Part shown: positions 53,674 through 62,065 of the stretch, in pieces
Layout of the letters: each line of letters begins with the position of its first letter
Position numbering within the stretch: the stretch's first letter is position 1
NCBI RefSeq assembly: GCF_001425005.1
Contig: NZ_LMDB01000022.1
Coordinates: 311,264 to 375,263 of the forward strand
Origin: Duganella sp. Root336D2
Lineage (GTDB): Bacteria > Pseudomonadota > Gammaproteobacteria > Burkholderiales > Burkholderiaceae_D
Direction: 5' to 3'
DNA length: 64,000 bases
The notes under the pieces: model-generated
Seen by the model: only the letters and a program-made list of their open reading frames with translations
What the model was told of the DNA's origin: nothing
The model's database searches: none
Translations under genes and position numbers: made by a program

Positions 53674-54437
53674 TGCGCTGGCAGGCTTGCGTGCTGGGAC
53701 TGGCCGCTGCGGCGGCCGGCGGCGCGTCGGCGGGCCCGCAATGCCGCGCGACCGTCTACCTGACCTTTGACACCGGCAGCCAGTCGCAGGCCGAGCTGAT
53801 CGCCTCCGTCCTGGCGCGGCAAAACGTCAAGGCCACCTTCTTCCTGGCGAACGAAAAGACCGTCAAGGGCGATTACAGCCTGGACCCGTCCTGGCAAGCC
53901 TATTGGCGCGCCCGCGTAGCCGAGGGACACGCTTTCGGCAGCCACACCTTCGATCATACTTACTACGTGCGCGATGCCGCCAACGGCAAGATCACGGTCA
54001 AGCCGCAATTCGGCGCCCACGCCGGCAAGTCGCAGGACTGGACATCGCAGCAGTATTGCGAGGAGCTGCGCCGCGTCGACCAGCGCTTCCACGAACTGAC
54101 CGGCAAGGCGCTGGACCCGTTCTGGCGCGCCCCCGGCGGCAAGACCAGCGCACGCACGCTGGCGGCCGGCAAATCATGCGGCTACCAGCATGCGGCATGG
54201 GCCATGCCGGCCGGCTTCTCGGGCGACGAGCTGCCGGTGGAGCGCGCCTCCAACGCGCAATTGCTGCAGCGCGCGCTGGACGGCCTGCGCGACGGCGACA
54301 TCTTCGTGGCCCACATGGGCATCTGGTCGCGCAAGGACCCCTGGGCGCCGGCCAACCTGGAACCGCTGATTGAAGGCCTCAAGCAGAAAGGCTTCTGCTT
54401 CGCCACCCTGAGAGAACACCCGGATTACCGCAAATGA
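53673..54437 (+). CDS. Secreted polysaccharide deacetylase (NodB domain)
   Basis: A protein of 254 residues with a signal peptide ending GGASAGPQ. NodB motif 1 is YLTFDTG (metal-binding and base Asp), motif 2 SHTFDH (two His), motif 3 FWRAPGGKTS, and HMGIWSRKD near the end supplies the late His. The ATG at 53673 overlaps the propeller gene's stop. It removes N-acetyl groups from a polysaccharide such as peptidoglycan or a chitin-like polymer; the substrate is not shown. Confidence 0.9.
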   Translation: MRWQACVLGLAAAAAGGASAGPQCRATVYLTFDTGSQSQAELIASVLARQNVKATFFLANEKTVKGDYSLDPSWQAYWRARVAEGHAFGSHTFDHTYYVRDAANGKITVKPQFGAHAGKSQDWTSQQYCEELRRVDQRFHELTGKALDPFWRAPGGKTSARTLAAGKSCGYQHAAWAMPAGFSGDELPVERASNAQLLQRALDGLRDGDIFVAHMGIWSRKDPWAPANLEPLIEGLKQKGFCFATLREHPDYRK

Positions 54438-55399
54438 TTCAATTTTTCCTGGACCTGCTGGGCCAAGCCCAGGGCTGGCTGTTTGAAAACGCCATCCAGC
54501 CGGCCATCTACTTCAGCGGCATGGGCGACATCACCGAAGAAGCCTTCGAGGGCACCGAATGGCTGCTGATCGGGCTGGCCGAGCTGCTGCTGATCTTCCT
54601 GGTGCTGCGCCCGCTGGAGGCGGCCATCCCGGTGCACCAGTTCAGCGACAGGCGCGCGCGCTGGAATGACTTCATCTATACCGTGCTGCAGCGTATCGGC
54701 CTGATCCCGCTGCTGCTGTTCTTCACGCTCGACCCGCTGATGGACGCCATCGCCGGCGCCCTGCACATGGAAGGCGTGCAGCCCTTCAACCTGGAAAACC
54801 TGGTCACCAATATGCACCCGCTGGCCAGCTTCGCCATCTACCTGCTGGTGCTGGACTTTGCCGATTACTGGTTCCACCGCGCCCAGCACAAATTCAACTG
54901 GTGGTGGGGCCTGCATAGCCTGCACCATAGCCAGCAGAACATGAACCTGTGGAGCGACGACCGCAACCACCTGCTGGACGACCTGCTGCGCGACATCGTG
55001 ATGGCGGTGCTGGCGCTGGCCATCGGCGTGCCGCCAAGCCAGTACGTGCTCCTCGTATCGCTGTCCCGTATCGTGCAAAGCCTGCAACACGCCAATGTTC
55101 GTATACACTTCGGCCGCATCGGCGAACGGCTGCTGGTGTCGCCGCGCTACCACCGCATGCACCACGCGATTGGCATCGGCCATGAATCGAAAGGGCAGGG
55201 CACGCTGGGCGGTTGCAATTTCGCCGTGCTGTTCCCGATTTGGGACATTATTTTCCGCACTGCTAACTTCACGCCGCGCTTCGAAGCGACCGGCGTGCGC
55301 GACCAGTTGGCGGGCCGCGACTACGGCCGCGGCTTTTGGGCCCAGCAATGGCTTGGCCTGAAACGGATGTTTGAATATTTGAGAAAGAAACCGAGTTAA
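54434..55399 (+). CDS. Sterol desaturase/fatty-acid hydroxylase family membrane protein
   Basis: Di-iron membrane enzyme of 321 residues. Histidine boxes are HRAQHK, HSLHHSQQ and HRMHHAIG, with several hydrophobic helices before and between. Such enzymes hydroxylate lipids (for example fatty acids or ornithine lipid chains). It overlaps the deacetylase gene by 4 bp, so it belongs to the same operon. Confidence 0.9.
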   Translation: MIQFFLDLLGQAQGWLFENAIQPAIYFSGMGDITEEAFEGTEWLLIGLAELLLIFLVLRPLEAAIPVHQFSDRRARWNDFIYTVLQRIGLIPLLLFFTLDPLMDAIAGALHMEGVQPFNLENLVTNMHPLASFAIYLLVLDFADYWFHRAQHKFNWWWGLHSLHHSQQNMNLWSDDRNHLLDDLLRDIVMAVLALAIGVPPSQYVLLVSLSRIVQSLQHANVRIHFGRIGERLLVSPRYHRMHHAIGIGHESKGQGTLGGCNFAVLFPIWDIIFRTANFTPRFEATGVRDQLAGRDYGRGFWAQQWLGLKRMFEYLRKKPS

Positions 55400-55402
55400 T
55401 TA

Positions 55403-56230
55403 ATGCGCGCAGTTATCAACGCTTACGGCAGGGCCCTGCTGTCCCAGTTCCACGGCAAGATTTTATTGCTGAGTATTGTTCCTTTCATTTTGTCAGTCGC
55501 ACTGTGGGCGCTGCTGCTGGGGTTTGGCCTGCAGCCGCTGCTGGACTGGCTGCACGGCTACTACGTTGGATTCGAGGTCTACCGCGTCACCAGCGACTGG
55601 CTGCAATCGATCGGCCTGGATGGCTTGCGCAACGTCCTGGTGCCACTGTTTGCGCTGCTCCTGCTGCTGCCCTTGATGATCGTGACGGCCATGACTTTCA
55701 TCGGCGTGGCAGCCATGCCCTTCGTCGTGCGCCACGTCGGCGGCCGCCATTTCCCGCAGCTGGAGAAAAAGCAGGGCGGCTCCATCCTGGGCGGCGTGCT
55801 CAAGGCCTTCGGCGCTTTCGGCATTTTCGTGGTGGCATGGCTGTGCATCCTGCCGATGTATGTCTTCCCGCCGCTGGCGGGCCTGGCTACCGTGCTGCTG
55901 TGGGGCTGGCTCACCAGCCGCGTCATGAGTTATGACGCGCTGGCCGACTACGCCAGTGCGGAAGAATTGTCCAAGCTGCAGCGCGAACACCGCTGGCAGC
56001 TGATGTCGATCGGCGTGGTGTCCGGCCTGGCGGGTTCGCTGCCGGCCCTGGTGTGGGTAGGCGGCGCCGCTGCGGCGATTGCCTTCTTCCCTATCCTGCT
56101 GGCGGCATCGATCTGGGTCTACGTCGTGATTTTCATCTTCACCGGCCTGTGGTTTGAGTATTATTGCCTGCAAGCGCTGGCGCAATTGCGCCATGCTCCA
56201 TTTGAGGAAAGCCTATGCGAATCGGATTGA
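55403..56230 (+). CDS. EI24/CysZ-like integral membrane protein
   Basis: A protein of 275 residues with several long hydrophobic segments (about 20-45, 75-105, 135-170, 205-255). The order of helices and VMSYDALADYASAEE resemble EI24-domain proteins (core MSYDALADY), the group that includes the sulfate transporter CysZ. The substrate is uncertain. It starts 3 bp after the hydroxylase stop and overlaps the next gene by 16 bp. Confidence 0.8.
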   Translation: MRAVINAYGRALLSQFHGKILLLSIVPFILSVALWALLLGFGLQPLLDWLHGYYVGFEVYRVTSDWLQSIGLDGLRNVLVPLFALLLLLPLMIVTAMTFIGVAAMPFVVRHVGGRHFPQLEKKQGGSILGGVLKAFGAFGIFVVAWLCILPMYVFPPLAGLATVLLWGWLTSRVMSYDALADYASAEELSKLQREHRWQLMSIGVVSGLAGSLPALVWVGGAAAAIAFFPILLAASIWVYVVIFIFTGLWFEYYCLQALAQLRHAPFEESLCESD

Positions 56231-57000
56231 TCATCATTGGCGACGAAATCCTGTCCGGCAAGCGGACCGACCAGCATTTCCCCAAAGTGGTGCAGCTGCT
56301 GGCGGAACGCGGCCTGCAACTGTCATGGGCGGAGTTCGTCGGCGATGACCGCGAGCGCATCACCGCCACGCTGAAACGCACTTTCGCCAGCGGCGATATC
56401 GTGTTCTCCTGCGGCGGCATCGGCGCCACGCCGGACGACCATACGCGGCAGTGCGCCGCTGCCGCGCTGGGCGTACCGCTGCTGCTGCATGAGGGCGCGA
56501 AGGACAGCATCCAGCAGCGCGTGCGCCAGGTGGCGGAAGAAAAAGGCGAAGTTGCCGACCTCGCTTCGGCGGAAAACCTGCAGCGCCTGCAGATGGCCGA
56601 ATTCCCGCAAGGTGCGGCGCTTATTCCAAATCCGTATAACAACGTGGCTGGATTCGCGCACGGCACGCATTACTTCGTGCCCGGCTTCCCGGTGATGGCG
56701 TGGCCGATGATCGAATGGGTACTCGACACGCATTACGCCGACCTGTTCAATCGTGAGGCCCGTGCTGAGCAATCGGTGTTAGTGTACGAAGCAGCGGAAG
56801 CAGCACTTACTCCGCTGATGCTGGCCCTGGAAGCAGCCTGGCCGCGCATCAAGGTCTTCAGCCTGCCAAGTGTGGGCGATGCCAAGACCCGGCGCCATAT
56901 CGAGCTTGGTGTGAAAGGCGATCCGCCCCAATGCGAGGCTGCATTTATCCAAATGTGCCGTGAGCTCGATGCCCTGAAAGTGGAGTACGCGAAGCCCTGA
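56215..57000 (+). CDS. MoCF-domain (CinA N-terminal-like) protein
   Basis: A protein of 261 residues. GLIIIGDEILSGKRTDQHFP and VFSCGGIGATPDDHTRQCAA are the molybdopterin-binding (MoCF) signature of CinA/YfaY-type proteins; the nicotinamide-deamidase domain of full CinA is missing. It may be a pyrophosphatase acting on nucleotide-like metabolites, as in CinA N-terminal domains. It is last in the operon and is followed by a strong terminator. Confidence 0.88.
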   Translation: MRIGLIIIGDEILSGKRTDQHFPKVVQLLAERGLQLSWAEFVGDDRERITATLKRTFASGDIVFSCGGIGATPDDHTRQCAAAALGVPLLLHEGAKDSIQQRVRQVAEEKGEVADLASAENLQRLQMAEFPQGAALIPNPYNNVAGFAHGTHYFVPGFPVMAWPMIEWVLDTHYADLFNREARAEQSVLVYEAAEAALTPLMLALEAAWPRIKVFSLPSVGDAKTRRHIELGVKGDPPQCEAAFIQMCRELDALKVEYAKP

Positions 57001-57312
57001 ATCCACAGTGTGAAAAGGGTGTTAACTGCTCTTGCAACGGCGCTCACAAAAGGTGTGAAGCGCCGTTGTTTTTTTGCGAAACTGATACGCGAAGTTTAAA
57101 TATTTTGCGAGTTGCCCCGTGCAGTGCGCGCCGATGTGGTGCAATGGTAATCAAGCAGAAATACTCTGCGTGTACTGTCCGGTTTGAACACTATGTTAAG
57201 CAATCGTCGTTTTCGCCGGCCCCGAGTTGTCGTCCGAGCGGTGCGCAAGATGCGCGCCGGTGCGGCAGCGATTGGATACGGCGGCAACAGGCGGCGTTTG
57301 CGCTCGGTACCT
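57001..57312. other. Gap before the penicillin-binding protein gene
   Basis: A 312-bp stretch. It holds the terminator of the upstream operon (57035-57075) and then an in-frame arginine-rich extension of the next gene (from TTG 57184 or ATG 57193) that lacks conservation signs and a ribosome binding site. No other gene is seen. Confidence 0.6.
57035..57075 (+). terminator. Intrinsic terminator after the MoCF-domain gene
   Basis: CAACGGCGCT plus CACA pairs with TGTG plus AGCGCCGTTG (one bulged A) around AAAGG, followed by eight T. Confidence 0.9.
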
Positions 57313-60300
57313 ATGCCTTCCCAACAAGATCACGAATCAAGCTCCTTCGAACCACACGAACCAACCGAGACAGCACCACCGCCTCCATCCGAACCCAAAA
57401 AGGGTTCACGTCTGCGCAATGCGTTCATTGTGCTGGTACTGGTGCTGCTGACGGTGGCCGGCGTCTGGGGCTATCACGAGACCCGCACCTCGACGATGCA
57501 GGCGAAGGTGTTCACCGACCTGGTCGGCAAGCTGACCTACAAGGTGGAGCCGGGGCCGAGCAAGTCGATCCGCTTTCCGCACGACAGCCCATACGATGAG
57601 CGCCTTGGCTACGCCAACCTGCCGGACTACCTGGACAAGCTGAAAGCACGCGACTACGAGGTCACCTCGCAGGCCCGCTTCTCGCCGAAAATGGTGGAGC
57701 TGAGCGACATGGGCGTGTTCGCGACTTATCATGAAAAAACCCGTACCGGCCTGTCGATTCTCGATTGCCGCGAGCAGCCGCTGTTCACCGCCAGCTATCC
57801 GGAGCGTATTTACGGCAGCTTCGAGCAGGCGCCGAACGCGCTGGTGCAAAGCCTGCTGTTCATCGAGAACCGCGAACTGCTGGACAACAAGTATCCGAAG
57901 CGCAATCCGGCTGTTGAATGGGACCGGCTGTCCAAGGCCATCCTGGAAAAGTCGATGAGCGCCGTGGGCGCCGGCGGCCACCGCGCTGCGGGCGGCTCGA
58001 CGCTGGCGACCCAGATCGAGAAATACCGCCATTCACCGGAAGGGCGCACCGGTTCGATGAAGGACAAGCTGCAGCAAATGGTGTCGGCTTCGCTGCGCGC
58101 CTACCAGCAGGGCGAAGATACCACCAAGGTACGGCGCCAGATTGTGCTCGACTACCTCAATACGGTACCGCTGTCGGCCAAGCCCGGCTACGGTGAAGTG
58201 AACGGCGTGGGCGACGGCATGTGGGTCTGGTACGGCCGCGAATTCGATGAAGTGTCGCGCCTGTTGGGCGGCAAGATGGACCAGCCGGGCAGCCCGCTGG
58301 CCTTCAAGGAAGCGCTGTCGCTGCTGATTGCACAGCGCCGCCCGAGCTACTACCTGGGCGAAGGCGATGAGGACCTGGAAGTACTGGCCAACAGCCACCT
58401 GCGCCTGCTGGCGAGCGCCGGCATCATCACGGCGCAGCTGCGCGACGCTGCGCTGAAGGAGAAGCTGCATCCGGCCAAGGGCAGCGGCGTGCAGGCGGCG
58501 CCGCCGATGACGTATGTGACCAAGAAAGCCTCGAACGCGGTGCGCGTGCACTTGGCCAACCTGCTGGGCGACAACCGCATGTACAACCTGGACCGCCTCG
58601 ACCTGTCGGTGAACACCACGCTCGATGCTGAGACCCAGAAGACCGTGACCGCCATGCTGCGCCAATTGCGCGAGCCGGAAACCGCGGTGCAGGCCGGCCT
58701 GACCGGCAAGGGCATGCTGGGCAACGGCGACCCGGCCAATGTGGTGTACAGCTTCACGCTGCTGGAGCGCGGCGAGCACGCCAACTACCTGCGCGTGCAG
58801 ACCGACAACTACGACCAGCCGCTGGACATCAACGAAGGCGCCAAGCTGGACCTGGGTTCCACCGCCAAGCTGCGCACCCTGGTGACGTACATGGACATCG
58901 TCGACCAGCTGCACAAGAAGTATGGCCAGATGGACGCGGCGCAACTGAAGAAGGTCAACGTCGACCAGCGCGACCGCCTGACCACCTGGGGCATCGAATA
59001 CCTGGCCATGACGCCGATGGACAAGCGCGACTTGCCGGCCATGCTGCAGGCGGCGCTGGAGCGCAAGTATTCGGCCAATCCGGGGGAAGGTTTCTTTACC
59101 GGCGGCGGCCTGCATTACTTCGGCAACTTCAGCAAGGATGACGACTTCAAGATCATGACGGTGCGCGAGGCGCTGCGCCGTTCCACCAACCTGGTGTTCG
59201 TGCGCCTGATGCGCGATGTGGTCAAGTATTACTCCTTCCAGATGCCGGGTTCCTCGCAGACCCTGCTGACCGACTCCGACGATCCGCGCCGCGCGGCCTA
59301 CCTGGCGCGCTTCGCCGACAAGGAAGGCAAGGAATTCCTGTACCGCTTCTACGCCAAGTACAAAGGCAAGAAGACTTCGGAGCTGGACGCGATCCTGCTC
59401 GATACGATCCGCCCGACGCCGGTGCGCCTGGCGAATATCCACCGCACCGTGTATCCGAATGCGACGCTGGCGGAATTCGACAAGTTCGTGAACGACAACC
59501 TGAAGGTGCAGAACGATGTGCCGGAAGAGCGCCTGGCCAAGATGTACGAGCAGTACGCGATGGACAAGTGGAGCCTGGCCGACCGCGGCTACCTGGCTGC
59601 CGTGCACCCGCTGGAACTCTGGCTGGTGGCCTACCTGCACCAGAATGAAGGCGCTTCGCTGTCCGACGTGGTTGCCGCCAGCGAGAAGGAGCGCCAGGAG
59701 GTCTACCAGTGGCTGTTCAAGACCCATCACAAATACGCGCAGGACAAGCGCATTGCCGGCCTGCTGGAAATGGAGTCCTTCATGGGCATCCATCGCCAGT
59801 GGAAGAAGATGGGTTATCCGTTCGATTCGCTGGTGCCGTCGTATGCGACCACGCTGGGTGCTTCGGCCGACCGTCCTGCCGCGCTGGCCGAGATGATGGG
59901 CATTATCATCAACGGCGGCGTGCGCAAGACAACGCAGCGCATCGAGTCGCTGCATTTTGCGAAAGGTACGCCGTACGAAACCACGGTTGCGCGCAACAAG
60001 TCGTCTACCAATGAGCAGGTGCTGACGCCGGAAGTGGCGCGCGCGGTGGCGGATGCGATCCGCGAAGTGGTGTCGGACGGTACGGCGCGGCGCGTGAAGG
60101 CGGCGTTCGTGGGCTCGGATGGGCAGATCATTCCGGTGGGCGGCAAGACCGGTACCGGCGACCAGCGTTTTGACGTGTATGCGGCGGGCGGGCGCCTGAT
60201 CGAATCGCGTTATGTGAACCGTTCGGCGACCTTTGTGTTCAATATCGGCGAGCGCTTCTTCGGCTCGATGACGGCTTATGTCCATGGGCCGGAGTCGAAA

Positions 60301-60525
60301 AACTACGACTTCACTTCGGCGCTGCCGGTGCAGCTGCTGACGGTGCTGGCACCTTCGCTGATGCCGCTGATCGAACCGAATGCGCAGAAGGCGGCGCCGG
60401 TTGTGACGGCGATGGCGGCAAGCAATGCGCCGGGCGGAGTGCAGCCGGTGGCTACGGCTGCCTTGGCGGCTGCCACTGCGGCCGCATTTCCTGCCGCACC
60501 GCTGCGCGCCTGCGGCGCCCGCTAA
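57313..60525 (+). CDS. Class A penicillin-binding protein with a divergent transglycosylase domain
   Basis: A protein of 1070 residues from the ATG at 57313; starts at 57184/57193 would add a basic leader. One transmembrane helix lies at about 37-53. The GT51 domain has FIENREL (Glu185) where standard enzymes have EDxxFxxH, and GGSTLATQIEK as the second motif, so the glycosyltransferase is recognisable but altered. The transpeptidase part has STAK, STN and KTG motifs (GSTAKLRT, RRSTNLVF, GGKTGTGDQ). It ends in an alanine-rich tail whose stop codon lies within the 60.5-kb repeat. It builds or remodels peptidoglycan in the periplasm. Confidence 0.85.
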   Translation: MPSQQDHESSSFEPHEPTETAPPPPSEPKKGSRLRNAFIVLVLVLLTVAGVWGYHETRTSTMQAKVFTDLVGKLTYKVEPGPSKSIRFPHDSPYDERLGYANLPDYLDKLKARDYEVTSQARFSPKMVELSDMGVFATYHEKTRTGLSILDCREQPLFTASYPERIYGSFEQAPNALVQSLLFIENRELLDNKYPKRNPAVEWDRLSKAILEKSMSAVGAGGHRAAGGSTLATQIEKYRHSPEGRTGSMKDKLQQMVSASLRAYQQGEDTTKVRRQIVLDYLNTVPLSAKPGYGEVNGVGDGMWVWYGREFDEVSRLLGGKMDQPGSPLAFKEALSLLIAQRRPSYYLGEGDEDLEVLANSHLRLLASAGIITAQLRDAALKEKLHPAKGSGVQAAPPMTYVTKKASNAVRVHLANLLGDNRMYNLDRLDLSVNTTLDAETQKTVTAMLRQLREPETAVQAGLTGKGMLGNGDPANVVYSFTLLERGEHANYLRVQTDNYDQPLDINEGAKLDLGSTAKLRTLVTYMDIVDQLHKKYGQMDAAQLKKVNVDQRDRLTTWGIEYLAMTPMDKRDLPAMLQAALERKYSANPGEGFFTGGGLHYFGNFSKDDDFKIMTVREALRRSTNLVFVRLMRDVVKYYSFQMPGSSQTLLTDSDDPRRAAYLARFADKEGKEFLYRFYAKYKGKKTSELDAILLDTIRPTPVRLANIHRTVYPNATLAEFDKFVNDNLKVQNDVPEERLAKMYEQYAMDKWSLADRGYLAAVHPLELWLVAYLHQNEGASLSDVVAASEKERQEVYQWLFKTHHKYAQDKRIAGLLEMESFMGIHRQWKKMGYPFDSLVPSYATTLGASADRPAALAEMMGIIINGGVRKTTQRIESLHFAKGTPYETTVARNKSSTNEQVLTPEVARAVADAIREVVSDGTARRVKAAFVGSDGQIIPVGGKTGTGDQRFDVYAAGGRLIESRYVNRSATFVFNIGERFFGSMTAYVHGPESKNYDFTSALPVQLLTVLAPSLMPLIEPNAQKAAPVVTAMAASNAPGGVQPVATAALAAATAAAFPAAPLRACGAR

Positions 60526-60652
60526 ACCCGGTAAGCCCGGGTCAGACCCAAGGGTCTGACCCTGCCGAAAGTCAAAAACCTCAAACCCTGCCTGCGGCGG
60601 ATGCGCCGCACGGGTCAGACCCTTGGGTCTGACCCAGGTTTACCGGTTTACA
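60525..60652. repeat. REP/BIME-like inverted pair of 24-bp palindromes
   Basis: Each unit is GGGTCAGACCC + 2 bp + GGGTCTGACCC (60539-60562 with AA; 60612-60635 with TT); the second is the exact reverse complement of the first. Outside them AAACCCGGTAA and TTACCGGTTT also pair, so the whole 128 bp can fold as one structure. It begins at the penicillin-binding protein stop codon and ends just before the next ATG at 60661. Confidence 0.85.
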
Positions 60653-60660
60653 ATGCGCGC

Positions 60661-61959
60661 ATGAAACTCATCACCAAGTTCACCCGCATCAGCCTGCGCG
60701 ACCTGCTGGTCTCGTTCGCCCCCACCGTCCTGCTGATCGCCGGCGCCTGTGCGCTGGCCTACTGGATCATCGACCCCACCCCGCCGCGCGTGGTCAAGCT
60801 CGCCACCGGCCAGGAAAACAGCGCCTACGAAAACATCGGCAAGCGCTACGCGCAAGCGATGGCCAAGCACGGCATCAAAGTCGTCCTGCAGCCAAGCCAG
60901 GGCTCGCAGGAAAACCTGCAACGCCTGAATAAAGGCGAAACCGACATCGCCTTCGTGCAAAGCGGATCCACCAACGAAGCCGAAGCCGAGCGCACCGGCC
61001 TGGTCTCGCTGGGCAGCCTGTTCACCGAGCCGCTGTGGCTCTTCATGCGCGACAGGAAAGCCGTCACCAGCCTGACCCACCTGAAAGGCATGAAGGTCAA
61101 CCTCGGTCCCGAGGGCAGCGGCGTGCCGCGCCTGTTCCGCCAGGTATTGCAGATCAACGGCCTGCACGTCGGCGACATCAACGCCAGCGACCTGGAAAAC
61201 ACCCCCGCCACGGTGGAATTGCTGGAAGGCCGCATCGACGCCCTGGTGTTCGCCGCCGCCCCCGACGACCCGCTGATCCAGATGCTGCTGATGACGCCCG
61301 GGATCAAGCTGTTCAACTTCACCCAGGCCGAAGCCTATGCACGCCGCCTGCCGTACCTGACCCACGTCACCCTGCCGCGCGGGATCGTCGACTTGGGGCG
61401 CGACCTGCCGGCCCGCGACTACCACCTGATCGCGCCGACGGCGACCCTGGTGGCGCGCGAAGACTTGCATCCGGCCCTGGTCGACCTGTTCGTGCAGGCC
61501 GCCAGCAGCATCCACAGCGGGGCGGGCTGGTTCCAGCAGCAGGGCCAGTTCCCTTCGCCGCGCTATACCGAGATTCCGGTCGCGCATGAAGCGGCCAAGT
61601 TCTACAAGGACGGGCCGCCTTTCCTGCAACGCTATATGACCTTCTGGCTGGCCAACCTGTTCGACCGCCTGTGGGTGGTGCTGCTGGCCACCGGTGCCCT
61701 GATCCTGCCGCTGTCGAAAGTGGTGCCGCCGTTGTACGTGTGGCGCATCCGCTCGCGCGTCTACCGCTGGTACGGCCAGCTGCGCTCGGTGGAGCAGGGC
61801 GTCGATGAAGGCAAGCCGCGCGAAGAACTGCTGCACCGCCTGGACCAGATCGAAGAGCGGGTCAATCGCCTGACCGTGCCGCTGTCCTTTGCCGATGAGT
61901 TCTACGGCCTGCGCAACCACATCGAGTTTGTGCGCCAGAAGCTACGTACAAACACGTAA
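60661..61959 (+). CDS. TAXI-family TRAP-type solute-binding protein, membrane-anchored
   Basis: A protein of 432 residues. An N-terminal helix (about 18-38) is followed by VVKLATGQENSAYENIGKRYAQAM, the TAXI binding-protein opening (core ATGQENSAYENIGKRYA), with DIAFVQSG and LEGRIDALVFAAA. A second helix lies at about 338-358, and the end is coiled and cytoplasmic. No TRAP permease gene is beside it, so it may be a sensor or work with a distant permease. The ATG at 60661 is used; earlier in-frame sequence is inside the repeat. Confidence 0.85.
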   Translation: MKLITKFTRISLRDLLVSFAPTVLLIAGACALAYWIIDPTPPRVVKLATGQENSAYENIGKRYAQAMAKHGIKVVLQPSQGSQENLQRLNKGETDIAFVQSGSTNEAEAERTGLVSLGSLFTEPLWLFMRDRKAVTSLTHLKGMKVNLGPEGSGVPRLFRQVLQINGLHVGDINASDLENTPATVELLEGRIDALVFAAAPDDPLIQMLLMTPGIKLFNFTQAEAYARRLPYLTHVTLPRGIVDLGRDLPARDYHLIAPTATLVAREDLHPALVDLFVQAASSIHSGAGWFQQQGQFPSPRYTEIPVAHEAAKFYKDGPPFLQRYMTFWLANLFDRLWVVLLATGALILPLSKVVPPLYVWRIRSRVYRWYGQLRSVEQGVDEGKPREELLHRLDQIEERVNRLTVPLSFADEFYGLRNHIEFVRQKLRTNT

Positions 61960-62065
61960 AACAACTTGAAAGTGTTGTATCCGCGAGAACCTGAATTGAC
62001 AGTTGCTCATAGTTACCTCAAATATAAGCCGGGGAGTGAAACTGGTTTAACTACAAGGGGTAGCT

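Noticed and set aside
57184-57312. Upstream start for the penicillin-binding protein
   Set aside because: The added leader is arginine-rich, lacks a ribosome binding site, and would push the membrane anchor to an unusual position; the ATG at 57313 gives a normal N-terminus.
58033-60285. Long minus-strand open frame (750 codons) opposite the penicillin-binding protein
   Set aside because: It mirrors a GC-rich real gene, gives a His/Arg/Gln-rich product without motifs, and has no ribosome binding site. The same holds for other antisense frames at 13005-14972, 22557-24767, 62105-63958, 2464-3693, 6351-7709, 4944-6149 and 39364-40536.
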